Positions 43,742-52,043 of a stretch of 63,497 bases of DNA are shown piece by piece. Made by a program: the position numbers and the translations under genes. Every line of letters starts with the position of its first letter. Within the stretch, counting starts at the first letter, position 1. The notes beneath the pieces are model-generated. The model was given only the letters and a program-made list of their open reading frames with translations, searched no databases and was not told the DNA's origin. Location: assembly GCA_045636925.1 (NCBI GenBank), contig JAZTYK010000026.1, positions 1-63,497 on the forward strand, read 5' to 3'. The stretch comes from JAZTYK01 sp045636925. GTDB lineage: Bacteria; Bacillota; Clostridia; Oscillospirales; Butyricicoccaceae.

Positions 43742-44554
43742 TTATTTTAGTTTCACCGCGGTAAAGGTATCGCAGGTGTATAAATAGCCGGTCAGGGTAC
43801 TGCCCTGCTTCAATGCGATTTCCAGCACACCGTATTCACTTTCTTTGATTGATGCACTCTTTTGGTCACCAAAGAAACTGCTTCCCACATCGGAAAACCC
43901 GCTCAATTCGGCAAGGCTGGCTGCCATGGTCATATCTGCAGTCTGTCGCTGCAGGTCAATGGCCATCACATAATCCTCCTGCAGAATCCAACCATAGCCG
44001 TCCCATTTTCCACTGCCGGAAAATACCGCCATGTTGCTGCAGGGCGCTGCCAGAATCTGCTGCACAGTCTTGTTGTACAGGTCATAGCAATAAAGTGTGG
44101 CATTCCCACCTTGTGCACTGGATGCGGTAAAATACAGCGCGGTATTACCGCTTTGCTCCAAACTTCCCCGGGCATATTCCAGCACACCCTCGGTTGCGTA
44201 AAGCACAGTAGTCGTACCACCGGCTGTTGCATATAACTGAAATGCCGTTGCATCATTTGCGCTTGGATCACGCCGGTAATCGATCAGCCAGTATTCGGTT
44301 CCGTCTACAGTACCCAGTTTTTGCGCCTTCGGATCATCAGTTTGAGACCCTCCGGTATTATTTCCACCGCTATTGTTCCCGATATTTCCGGTATTTCCAG
44401 AGCCGCTTCCGCCCTGATTTCCGGTATTGCCGCCAGAACTGCCTTGCTGCTGATCCGGATCATCCGTACCGGCGTTCGGTTTCTTTCCGCAAGCAGTGAT
44501 CAGCATCAGACATGCCAAAAGCAATGCCATCAAAGAAAGCATTCGTTTGTTCAT
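43742..44554 (-). CDS. Secreted lipoprotein of unknown function
   Basis: 270 residues from ATG 44554 (AAGGAG 7 bases upstream); the longer frame has no site. Signal ends at lipobox ITAC (Cys22). A Gly/Asn/Ser-rich linker (~35-70: GGNTGNQGG...) spaces the domain from the membrane, followed by a beta-rich domain with YWLIDYRRD and TVLYATEGVLEYARG, resembling a DUF5050-like or YycH-type beta-propeller unit (weak). Substrate unknown. Confidence 0.68.
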   Translation of the reverse strand: MNKRMLSLMALLLACLMLITACGKKPNAGTDDPDQQQGSSGGNTGNQGGSGSGNTGNIGNNSGGNNTGGSQTDDPKAQKLGTVDGTEYWLIDYRRDPSANDATAFQLYATAGGTTTVLYATEGVLEYARGSLEQSGNTALYFTASSAQGGNATLYCYDLYNKTVQQILAAPCSNMAVFSGSGKWDGYGWILQEDYVMAIDLQRQTADMTMAASLAELSGFSDVGSSFFGDQKSASIKESEYGVLEIALKQGSTLTGYLYTCDTFTAVKLK

Positions 44555-44678
44555 TGCAAACTCCTTCCCGGATGTTATCGTTATCCGTATCGGCAAATGC
44601 CGTAATTTGCTGTTTTTATGATACCATAGCCGCCAAAAAATTGCAACCAACGGGAATATTTGCCTGTATGCATAGAAA

Positions 44679-44707
44679 AACCGCCCCGGCACTATCACCG
44701 AGGCGGT
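44679..44707 (-). terminator. Terminator of the NhaC gene
   Basis: AACCGCCCCGG-loop-CCGAGGCGGTT with one mismatch; the A-run to its left is the T-tract on the minus strand. Confidence 0.75.
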
Positions 44708-44715
44708 TCGATTTT

Positions 44716-46017
44716 TTACTTGGCCTTCTTGCTCTTTACCAGATAGATGGCAGCCAGGCAGCTGACCAGCAGCAGGTAGGGGTAGAACAGGTAGGGGATG
44801 ATATCGAATGCGCTGATAGCGCCGCCCAAAGCACTAACGGCGCCTACTGCATACAGCATCTGTGCGCCGTAGGGCAGAATGCCCTGCACAATGCAGCTGA
44901 AGGTGTCCAGAATAGAAGCAGAGCGCTTGGGGCTGATGTCATAGGTCTCGGCCATTTCGCGGGCGATGGGACCGGCCATAACGATGGCTACGGTGTTGTT
45001 TGCAGTGGCCACGTCCATAGCAGCAACCAGCAGACCCATGCCCAGCTGGCCACCCTTGTTGCCCTTGAACACACGCTGAATTTGATACAGCAGGGCATCA
45101 AAGCCGCCATAAGCACGGATCAGACCGCACATGGCAGAAACCAGGATTGCCACCAGAATGGTCTCAAACATGCCGGAAGCACCTGCGCCGGTAGCACCCA
45201 GCAAAGCCTGGAAAGTGGTAGCACCGGTGCCCAGCATGATGACAGCACCGGAAACAATGCCGATCAGCAGCACCAGGAATACGTTGACACCGGCAATACC
45301 GCCCACCAGTACCAGAATGTAGGGGATCAGCTGGATCAGATCATAATCCTTGGTGATCTGCTGCACAACGTCGGCCTGCATGCTGATGACGATGATCAGG
45401 ATCAGGGTAACGATGGCAGCGGGCAGAGCGATCCAGAAGTTTGCCTTGAACTTATCCTTCATAGCACAACCCTGGCTGTTGCAGGCGGCAATGGTGGTAT
45501 CGGAAATGAAAGACAGGTTGTCGCCGAACATAGCGCCGCCGATGACGGAGCCAACGCACAGAGGCAGGCTAAAACCAGAAGCCTCTGCCACAGCGACAGC
45601 AATGGGGATAATCAGGGTGATGGTGCCGCAGGAAGTACCCATGGCGGTGGAGACAAAGCAAGCCACCACAAACAGCACGGCTACAGCAAACTGAGCGGGA
45701 ACAATGGACAGCATAAAGTATGCTACGCTTTCAGCGCTGCCACGGCCCACAACACCAGCAAAGATACCGGCAGCCAGGAAGATCAGGATCATGGTGATGA
45801 TGTTCTTGTCACCCACGCCACGGGCCATCAGTTCCAGCTTATCGTCAAATTTTACTCCGCGGTTCTGGAAGCAAGCCACGGTAATGGCCACCAGAAATGC
45901 TACAACTACGGGCATCGCATAAGCATCGCGGTAGATCATGGCAACGCCCAGGTATACTACCAGGAAAACCAAAATCGGCAGCAGTGCAATCAGCTTACCC
46001 TTCTTCGTTTCGTTCAT
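44716..46017 (-). CDS. NhaC-family Na+/H+ antiporter
   Basis: 433 residues with ~11-12 helices. Conserved features: STAMGTSCGTITLIIPIAV, GGAMFGDNLSFISDTTIAA, and ATANNTVAIVMAGPIAREMA in the second repeat, typical of the NhaC/ion transporter superfamily. It may exchange Na+ for protons or for a carboxylate such as malate/lactate. AAGGAGAGAAA precedes the ATG. It has its own promoter and terminator. Confidence 0.88.
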   Translation of the reverse strand: MNETKKGKLIALLPILVFLVVYLGVAMIYRDAYAMPVVVAFLVAITVACFQNRGVKFDDKLELMARGVGDKNIITMILIFLAAGIFAGVVGRGSAESVAYFMLSIVPAQFAVAVLFVVACFVSTAMGTSCGTITLIIPIAVAVAEASGFSLPLCVGSVIGGAMFGDNLSFISDTTIAACNSQGCAMKDKFKANFWIALPAAIVTLILIIVISMQADVVQQITKDYDLIQLIPYILVLVGGIAGVNVFLVLLIGIVSGAVIMLGTGATTFQALLGATGAGASGMFETILVAILVSAMCGLIRAYGGFDALLYQIQRVFKGNKGGQLGMGLLVAAMDVATANNTVAIVMAGPIAREMAETYDISPKRSASILDTFSCIVQGILPYGAQMLYAVGAVSALGGAISAFDIIPYLFYPYLLLVSCLAAIYLVKSKKAK

Positions 46018-46096
46018 CTTTTTTCTCTCCTTTTTCCGTCAAACCTGCACCTTATGCGGCATATGACAAAATTAGATAAAATCGTGTATAAATTAT

Positions 46097-46125
46097 AGAT
46101 TATTACAGATTTTCACTTCTGTCAA
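46097..46125 (-). promoter_or_regulatory. Promoter of the NhaC gene
   Basis: Minus strand -35 TTGACA (46120-46125), 17-base spacer, -10 TAATCT (46097-46102). Leader about 70 bases. Confidence 0.65.
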
Positions 46126-46142
46126 GGTTTCGCCCTACACAA

Positions 46143-46475
46143 TCAATAAAACAAGGCTTGATACCCCAGCATCAGCACAAACCACAGCACCCAGCTGGCG
46201 ATGAATGTCAGCACGCAGTACAGCACCTTGTTGGCAGTCGGAATCTCCCTGCGGATGATCCACAGTTCCAATGCACAAGCAGTCACTGCCAGAACCACAG
46301 GAATCACACCGCCCAATAGCAGCATGCCTAAATTTGCACTCAACGCTGCCACACCCCACACGGGAAATGTTTTTACCTTTGCCACACGTTCTTCTGCCCG
46401 GGTCTGCACAGCATTGGCCTTCGGCTTCCAATCGGGGCTGCGATGACTTTTTTCTCGTTTCTTTTTGTTTGCCAT
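46143..46475 (-). CDS. Small membrane protein (110 residues)
   Basis: Basic N-terminus (1-32: KKKREKSHRSPDWKPKANAVQTRAEERVAK), then two to three hydrophobic helices (~40-105). No family recognised. It lies 14 bases after the TIM-barrel gene, so the two form an operon. The ATG has AGGAGAAAATA upstream. Confidence 0.7.
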   Translation of the reverse strand: MANKKKREKSHRSPDWKPKANAVQTRAEERVAKVKTFPVWGVAALSANLGMLLLGGVIPVVLAVTACALELWIIRREIPTANKVLYCVLTFIASWVLWFVLMLGYQALFY

Positions 46476-46489
46476 ATTATTTTCTCCTA

Positions 46490-47572
46490 TCAGTCTTCCG
46501 TCAAATCAGGGAACTTGTCCAGCTTGTTCAACCACTGACCTCCCCGCTCGTTCCATGCAAAAAATGCCACGCCGTCTGCACCGGCCAACAAGGAAGCAGA
46601 CTCGCTCTTTGCCAGCAATTCGTCCTGCAGCTGCAAAATGGGCCACAGCGCCGCGTCTCCCACATCCATTCTGGCTCGTGCCACTTCCAGACCTACCACA
46701 TTGGGCGCAAAGCCCCGGTCAAAGATGGCCTCACTGCCTTCTTCGGGTATGGGGATGCCACAGGCCCTTTCCAATATGCCCTTCACTTCTGCAGTTGGCA
46801 GGCTCTGCTCCAAACCTCGGGCCATGGCCGCCAGCTCCACATTCAAACAGGCGGGCCCGTCTTTGTCCTGCCAGTGCCGGTAGATCATGGGGGCAAACAA
46901 GTCGACCCCCGCCTCCTTGAGGGCCGCATAATCCTGTCCCACCCATGGGGCAATTGATGGTGAAAAGGCATAAATACCCACCTGCAACGCCGGATTCACA
47001 TCCTTCACAGCTCGGACAAAGTCCCGGATGTGCTCGGTCACCACAGCCCGGCGGAAGTCCAGCCACTGCCGGATGCCGATTTCATCCACCACCGCAGCCT
47101 GGCCCCGGCACAGTGCCTGCAAGGCGGCAACAGAAGCCGTGATGCGCGCTGCATCCAGCCCCAGCTCGGTCATTTTTGCTTTGCAGCGGGGGCAAAAGCA
47201 GGTAAAAAAGCTGTCAAGTCCCGCACCGGAAGCCGGCGAGGAAAACCGGCAACCGTCGATCATAATGCCGGCGATGCCTTCCTCTGCCGCAGCTCTGCAC
47301 GCATGAGCCAGATTGCCTTCCCTTGCCTCAGGCAGGGTGGGACAAACCGAACCAAACCACTTGTAAGGTGTTCCGGCGGGGTCAAGTGCCAAATGTGCGT
47401 CCGGCTGCTGCACATACCGGCGGGAAAAAGCGGGCAAACACCGCCACAGAGAAAACCCCGGCAGCTCTTCGGGCCTCAACTCCGCCCGATTGTCGGTGAT
47501 CACAGTAAATCCCAGTTCCTGCATCTGTGCCCGCGCCGCTGCATCGCCAGCCCCAAACATCCAACGCGCCAT
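46490..47572 (-). CDS. Putative glycoside-hydrolase-like TIM-barrel protein
   Basis: 360 residues from ATG 47572 (GGGAGGAT upstream). A cytoplasmic (no signal) barrel: GIMIDGCRFSSP, a CFCPRCKAKM cluster, QVGIYAFSPSIAPWVGQDYAAL, VDLFAPMIYRHW and GVAFFAWNERGGQW. This looks like a putative glycoside-hydrolase fold (DUF4434-like), with conserved Asp and Glu, but the reaction is unknown. Metal or Zn may be bound by CxxC (FCPRC). Confidence 0.65.
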   Translation of the reverse strand: MARWMFGAGDAAARAQMQELGFTVITDNRAELRPEELPGFSLWRCLPAFSRRYVQQPDAHLALDPAGTPYKWFGSVCPTLPEAREGNLAHACRAAAEEGIAGIMIDGCRFSSPASGAGLDSFFTCFCPRCKAKMTELGLDAARITASVAALQALCRGQAAVVDEIGIRQWLDFRRAVVTEHIRDFVRAVKDVNPALQVGIYAFSPSIAPWVGQDYAALKEAGVDLFAPMIYRHWQDKDGPACLNVELAAMARGLEQSLPTAEVKGILERACGIPIPEEGSEAIFDRGFAPNVVGLEVARARMDVGDAALWPILQLQDELLAKSESASLLAGADGVAFFAWNERGGQWLNKLDKFPDLTED

Positions 47573-47972
47573 ATCCTCCCGCCTTTCTTTCAAATTGCTC
47601 CTATTATATCAAAGTCCCGCGTCAGATGCAACGCAAAAACACCCCGGAAGTTACCCTTCGGGGCGTGAAATACATGCTCTTATTTCTGCGTTTGCTCCTG
47701 CAGCCATTCTGCAAACCATATACAAACAGCAAGACCAGTGCCACGACTCCCAACCGTAGTCGCCACCGCAGGTTCTTGCCATGGCTCTCCAGCAGAAAAT
47801 CTGTGCCTATCCGTATAGTTATCAAAAAAATCGGCCAAAAAAGATTAAAAACCACTGCATCGGAGCGCCTCTCCCTAGCGCAAATCCAAAGGGAGAATGA
47901 GTGTCAATACCAGTGCAAACCAGCGGCAGCATCGTTAGAAAAAATATAGTCAGTACTCCCCAAGAGATTCTC
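47573..47972. other. 400 bases without a convincing gene
   Basis: Only a weak minus-strand frame (47622-47855, no good ribosome site) with one hydrophobic stretch is open here; it is discussed under findings. Otherwise I see nothing coding. A minus-strand terminator lies at 47634-47664. Confidence 0.5.
47634..47664 (-). terminator. Terminator after the small XRE gene
   Basis: CCCCGGAAG-TTACC-CTTCGGGG (one bulged base), minus-strand T-tract from GCAAAAAC at 47632-47641. Confidence 0.65.
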
Positions 47973-48230
47973 TCACCCGAACGAATCCACCCTCGTTTGG
48001 AGCGTACCGGTACCCGGACAGGTACAGGCGCCCCCCAACAGATCCGTCATCTCCACATGAAGCATCTGTGCCATACGCTCCAGCATCTCCAGATCCGGCT
48101 GGCTGCGGCCGATCTCGTAGCGCGACACCGTCTGCCGGGTCACCTGCAGCCGGTCCGCCAGCTCCTGCTGAGTCAAACCCTGCTTGTCACGCAGCATACG
48201 AATCCGCGCACCAATCTGCTGCATCTTCAT
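47973..48230 (-). CDS. Small XRE-family regulator
   Basis: 85 residues from ATG 48230 (weak AGGCGGTGG site; ATG 48224 also possible). HTH_3: IGARIRMLRDKQGLTQQELADRLQVTRQTVSRYEIGRSQPDLEML. The C-terminus is short (CTCPGTGTLQTRV), so there is no ligand domain. Its promoter is GTGACA-17-TAAAAT on the minus strand (48265-48293). The target is unknown. Confidence 0.85.
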   Translation of the reverse strand: MKMQQIGARIRMLRDKQGLTQQELADRLQVTRQTVSRYEIGRSQPDLEMLERMAQMLHVEMTDLLGGACTCPGTGTLQTRVDSFG

Positions 48231-48340
48231 CTTGCCACCGCCTTTTGCGCACTTTCTTGCGTTTATTTTATCAAAAACACGCTGAACTGTCACACAAAGC
48301 TTTGTTGCATCGCCAAGCATATCAGTTTTCATCACAAAAA

Positions 48341-48368
48341 ACACGCCGCAGGATTTCCTGCGGCGTGT
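48341..48368 (-). terminator. Terminator of nfnAB
   Basis: ACACGCCGCAGG-ATTT-CCTGCGGCGTGT, a 12-base perfect stem, with AAAAAA just left of it. Confidence 0.88.
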
Positions 48369-48392
48369 CTGCGCCCTCAATGGGGACTTATT

Positions 48393-49775
48393 TTATTTGC
48401 TCAGTTCCTTATCAATGGCAGCAGCAGCAATCTTACCTGCGCCCATGGCCTTGATAACGGTAGCAGCGCCGGTAACGGCGTCGCCGCCGGCGTAAACGCT
48501 CTCACGGGAGGTCAGACCGTCTTCGTTGACGATGATGCCGCCCTTCTTGTTGATCTCCAGACCCTTGGTGGTGGACTTGATCAGAGGATTGGGAGAAGTA
48601 CCCAGAGCCATGATCACGCAGTCAACCTCGATTTCGAACTCGCTGCCGGCCTTCTCGATGGGACGGCGGCGGCCGGAAGCATCGGGCTCGCCCAGCTCCA
48701 TCTCGATGCAGGTGATGCCGCAAACGTTGCCGTCAGCATCGCCCTGGATGGACACGGGATTGTTCAGAGTCTTGAAGATAATGCCTTCTTCGATGGCATG
48801 CTCAACTTCCTCATGACGTGCGGGCAGTTCTTCCATGCCACGACGGTAGATCACGTAGACCTCGGCACCCAGACGCTTTGCGCAACGGGCAGCGTCCATG
48901 GCAACGTTACCGCCACCAACAACAGCAACCTTCTTGGCATGCTGGATGGGAGTGCAGGAATCTTCCTTGTAAGCCTTCATCAGGTTGATACGGGTCAGAT
49001 ACTCGTTGGCGGAGTAAACGCCCTTCAGGTTCTCACCGGGAATGTTCATGAACATGGGCAGACCGGCACCGCTGCCAATGAACACAGCCTCAAAGCCATG
49101 CTCTTCCATCAGCTCGTCGATGGACAGGACGCGGCCGATGACCATGTTGGTCTCGATCTTAACGCCCATAGCCTTCAGGCCATCAACTTCCTTCTGAACG
49201 ATTGCCTTGGGCAGACGGAACTCGGGAATACCGTAAACCAGAACACCGCCGGCCAGATGCAGAGCCTCGAATACGGTGACTTCATAACCCTTACGGGCCA
49301 GATCACCGGCGCAGGTCAGGCCAGAGGGGCCGGAGCCGACGACAGCAACCTTATGACCGTTGCTCTCGGGCTTTGCGGGCTGCTCGGTGCAATGCTCATT
49401 GTGCCAGTCGGCAACAAAACGCTCCAGACGGCCGATGGCGACGCTTTCGCCCTTGATGCCGCGGACGCAGTACTTTTCACACTGGTGCTCCTGGGGGCAG
49501 ACACGGCCGCAAACTGCGGGCAGTGCGCTGTCCTGATTAATCACCTGATAAGCGCCCTCGAAGTCGCCCTCGGCGCACTTGGCGATGAACTCAGGAATAT
49601 GTACGGCCACGGGGCAGCCCTGGGTGCAAGGACGGGTCTTGCAGCTCAGGCAACGGGCAGCCTCATCCAGAGCCTGCTCTTTGGTGTAACCCAGAGCAAC
49701 TTCCTGGAAATTCTTATTTCTTACATCCGGCTCCTGAGAGGGCATCGGATTTCTGGTCATAGACATGTTGGCCAT
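48393..49775 (-). CDS. nfnB: NfnB subunit (glutamate-synthase-small-chain-like flavoprotein)
   Basis: 460 residues from ATG 49775 (GAGGAG upstream). Two FAD/NAD Rossmann loops (AVVGSGPSGLTCAGDLA, VAVVGGGNVAMDAARCA), two N-terminal [4Fe-4S] Cys sets (ARCLSCKTRPCTQGCPVAVHIP and CGRVCPQEHQCEKYC). The GltA/NfnB family: it can be called GltA, but the adjacent NfnA makes the transhydrogenase NfnAB the better call. It couples NADPH to ferredoxin reduction with NADH by electron bifurcation. Confidence 0.88.
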   Translation of the reverse strand: MANMSMTRNPMPSQEPDVRNKNFQEVALGYTKEQALDEAARCLSCKTRPCTQGCPVAVHIPEFIAKCAEGDFEGAYQVINQDSALPAVCGRVCPQEHQCEKYCVRGIKGESVAIGRLERFVADWHNEHCTEQPAKPESNGHKVAVVGSGPSGLTCAGDLARKGYEVTVFEALHLAGGVLVYGIPEFRLPKAIVQKEVDGLKAMGVKIETNMVIGRVLSIDELMEEHGFEAVFIGSGAGLPMFMNIPGENLKGVYSANEYLTRINLMKAYKEDSCTPIQHAKKVAVVGGGNVAMDAARCAKRLGAEVYVIYRRGMEELPARHEEVEHAIEEGIIFKTLNNPVSIQGDADGNVCGITCIEMELGEPDASGRRRPIEKAGSEFEIEVDCVIMALGTSPNPLIKSTTKGLEINKKGGIIVNEDGLTSRESVYAGGDAVTGAATVIKAMGAGKIAAAAIDKELSK

Positions 49776-49776
49776 C

Positions 49777-50619
49777 TTATTTCTCCTCCATCTTGAACAG
49801 GTTGCAGGTCTCCTCGTGCTGATGACGCTCGAAGGCCTTATACATGGCACCACGCTTGATGGCCTCGTCAAAGTCCACCAGAGCACCGTCAAACTCGGGA
49901 CCGTCCACGCAGGCAAACTTGGTCTCGCCGCCAACGGTCAGACGGCAGCCGCCGCACATGCCGGTACCGTCGATCATGATGGGGCTCATGCTGACGATGC
50001 ACTTCACGTTGTACTTCTGTGCCACGGCGTTGACAAACTTCATCATGACGATGGGGCCGATGGCGATGATCTCGTCGTACTGATTGCCGGCCAGGATCAT
50101 ATCTTCCAGAGCCTTGGTGACCAGACCCTTCTCACCGTAGGTGCCGTCGTCAGTCATCAGCTTCATCTGGGTGGAAGCAGCACGGAACTCATCCTCCAGA
50201 ATGACGATATCCTTGCTGCGGAAGCCGATGATGGCATGGACATCGCAGCCCTGATCAAACAGCTTCTTGGTAACAGGATATGCAATGGCACAGCCTACGC
50301 CGCCGCCGACCACAGCAACCTTCTTCAGGCCTTCGGTCTCGGTAGCACGGCCCAGAGGACCAACAAAGTCCTGCAGGCAGTCACCTTCCATCTTGCGGTT
50401 CAGCTTTTCAGTGGTAGCACCAACCACCTGGAAAATGATGGTGACAGTGCCCTTCTCACGGTCAAAGCCGGCGATGGTCAGGGGAATACGCTCGCCCTGC
50501 TCATCCACACGCAGGATGATGAACTGGCCCGGTTCAGCCTTCTTGGCGATCAGAGGAGCCTCGATCTCCAGCAGCGTAACGGTGGGATTCAGTTCTCGTC
50601 TGGTTACAATTTTATACAT
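49777..50619 (-). CDS. nfnA: NfnA subunit (ferredoxin-NADP+ reductase-like)
   Basis: 280 residues from ATG 50619 (GAGGG upstream). FAD-binding beta-barrel with PLTIAGFD, NAD-binding GGVGCAIAYPVTKK, and a C-terminal [2Fe-2S] loop MCGGCRLTVGGETKFAC. It stands 1 base from nfnB. NfnA alone resembles PyrK/dihydroorotate dehydrogenase electron-transfer subunits; with NfnB it forms NfnAB. It has its own promoter upstream. Confidence 0.9.
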   Translation of the reverse strand: MYKIVTRRELNPTVTLLEIEAPLIAKKAEPGQFIILRVDEQGERIPLTIAGFDREKGTVTIIFQVVGATTEKLNRKMEGDCLQDFVGPLGRATETEGLKKVAVVGGGVGCAIAYPVTKKLFDQGCDVHAIIGFRSKDIVILEDEFRAASTQMKLMTDDGTYGEKGLVTKALEDMILAGNQYDEIIAIGPIVMMKFVNAVAQKYNVKCIVSMSPIMIDGTGMCGGCRLTVGGETKFACVDGPEFDGALVDFDEAIKRGAMYKAFERHQHEETCNLFKMEEK

Positions 50620-50676
50620 GTTCATCCCTCTTCCGAATGTATTTTTTCTTGATTTGGTTACTTCCAACCAACTTAT

Positions 50677-50706
50677 ATTATAGCTCTCAAGGGTCGCGGA
50701 TGTCAA
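50677..50706 (-). promoter_or_regulatory. Promoter of nfnAB
   Basis: Minus strand: -35 TTGACA (50701-50706), 18-base spacer, -10 TATAAT (50677-50682). Confidence 0.82.
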
Positions 50707-50741
50707 CCCCTGTCAAAGAGTCCCAACCCGCAGTTTCGACA

Positions 50742-50770
50742 GAAAAAGCGGCAGCCTCTCAGCCACCGCT
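50742..50770 (-). terminator. Probable terminator of the sigma/anti-sigma operon
   Basis: Seven-base stem AAAGCGG/CCGCTTT with a 14-base loop, then TTTTT on the minus strand. Confidence 0.5.
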
Positions 50771-50788
50771 TTCCTTTATTTCTTGCGC

Positions 50789-51490
50789 TCAGGTTTCTTT
50801 CTGCACATTCTCCCGGAAGATTTCTTCCAACACCTGCAACAGCGGTTCATAGTTACCGACTTCAATATATGTATCTTCGCTGGTCACATACAGATAATGA
50901 TTCCGTCCGTTTTCCATCAACCCAATATCATATCTGTCTCCTCGAAATATCAGCCATACCTCGTAAATTTCCTCTTCATTTAGAGAAAATCCCTTTGGCT
51001 TTGTTACGCCCATATAAGTCAGTTCATCCAGTGCCGCAAAGATTCGTTCCTGTTCCTCCCGGCTGAAATCGTCTGCATAATGCAGAAGACAACCACCAGG
51101 ATCATCCGGGCAATTCGGTCCTCTGTAAACGATTGTATTCCCTTTAAAGTAAAGCGGTTCATCTGCCTGAAACCGATAAAACAGCCGCTCTCCCCTTCCC
51201 GGCAGCGCCATCAAACAAAGCACCGTCAGAACTGCCAGCACCAAAATGGGTGTCACCCGTTTCCACGGGATGTTCTTCCATCGCCGCTTCCGCAAGGCTC
51301 TCGCCTCCTGCTTCTGCTGTTCTGCCAAAATCGGCAGCCGAAGGTCTTCCTTCAGTGCCCAAGCCTTCGCCCGACAGTCCGGACATTCCGCCAGATGTTC
51401 CTTTACGATCTCCCGGGTCTCCGCAGACACCACATCGTCCAGATACAGGGGCAGAAGATCTCTGACCACACTACATTCGATCCGTTTCAT
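50789..51490 (-). CDS. Anti-sigma factor with zinc finger (zf-HC2)
   Basis: 233 residues. The HCC motif is H32-x3-C36-x2-C39, with C6 as a likely fourth ligand, a zf-HC2 anti-sigma domain. One membrane helix (~78-96, PILVLAVLTVLCLMALPG) and an extracellular domain follow with no recognised family, so it senses something outside. It overlaps the sigma gene by 20 bases. Confidence 0.87.
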   Translation of the reverse strand: MKRIECSVVRDLLPLYLDDVVSAETREIVKEHLAECPDCRAKAWALKEDLRLPILAEQQKQEARALRKRRWKNIPWKRVTPILVLAVLTVLCLMALPGRGERLFYRFQADEPLYFKGNTIVYRGPNCPDDPGGCLLHYADDFSREEQERIFAALDELTYMGVTKPKGFSLNEEEIYEVWLIFRGDRYDIGLMENGRNHYLYVTSEDTYIEVGNYEPLLQVLEEIFRENVQKET

Positions 51491-51974
51491 CGTAAACCTC
51501 CTTCACACGGGTCGCGATCATTTCCTTGGCCCGATAATAGGTCACCCGAGCCCAACCCGAACTTTTTCCAAAGAGCATGCCGATTTTATCAAAAGGCAGT
51601 TCTCCAAACACCCGCAGGGTGAACACTTCCTTATAGGGATCCTTCATGTCATGTAAAAACCGGTGGATCAAAAAGGCCTGTTCCTGATCCATCAGCGCCT
51701 CGATAAAATGCACGCCGGTGTCCACCGTTTCTGCTGCCGATTCCAACGGCACCTGCTTTTTCTGTTTGCGATAATGGGAGTTCAGGGTATTCTTGGCGAT
51801 GGTGAACAACCATGTCCGGATGTCCTTTCGCCCGTCAAACTGCCCCACACTTCGCAGTGCCTTGGCAAAGGTCTCCTGTGCCAGTTCCTCTGCCAGCACC
51901 GGATCTCCGGTGAGACCGCAAAGATATAAAAACACATCGTGGAAATATTCCCGATACGTCCGCTCCATCTCCAT
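51471..51974 (-). CDS. ECF sigma factor (SigW/SigM-like)
   Basis: 167 residues. Sigma-2 (YREYFHDVFLYLCGLTGDPVLAEELAQETFAKALRSV ... IRTWLFTIAKNTLNSHYRK) and sigma-4 (KDPYKEVFTLRVFGELPFDKIGMLFGKSSGWARVTYYRAKEMI). AAAGGAGG is 6 bases before the ATG. Its operon promoter has ECF form (see below). Cell-envelope stress is the usual trigger, which is inference here. Confidence 0.92.
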   Translation of the reverse strand: MEMERTYREYFHDVFLYLCGLTGDPVLAEELAQETFAKALRSVGQFDGRKDIRTWLFTIAKNTLNSHYRKQKKQVPLESAAETVDTGVHFIEALMDQEQAFLIHRFLHDMKDPYKEVFTLRVFGELPFDKIGMLFGKSSGWARVTYYRAKEMIATRVKEVYDETDRM

Positions 51975-51996
51975 GGTCTCACCTCCTTTTACCTTA

Positions 51997-52024
51997 ATAA
52001 CGCAGCAATGTGCAAAATGTTACA
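51997..52024 (-). promoter_or_regulatory. ECF-type promoter of the sigma/anti-sigma operon
   Basis: On the minus strand: -35 TGTAAC (52019-52024), 16-base spacer, -10 CGTTAT (51997-52002), resembling the TGAAAC-N16-CGTC form used by Bacillus extracytoplasmic sigma factors. The predicted leader is ~16 bases. It implies autoregulation. Confidence 0.65.
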
Positions 52025-52043
52025 AGCAATCAAAAAAATAATC

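Noticed and set aside
47901..49796. Long plus-strand open frame (631 codons) opposite nfnB
   Set aside because: It lies opposite a gene with clear Rossmann and iron-sulfur motifs; its own protein lacks recognisable domains.
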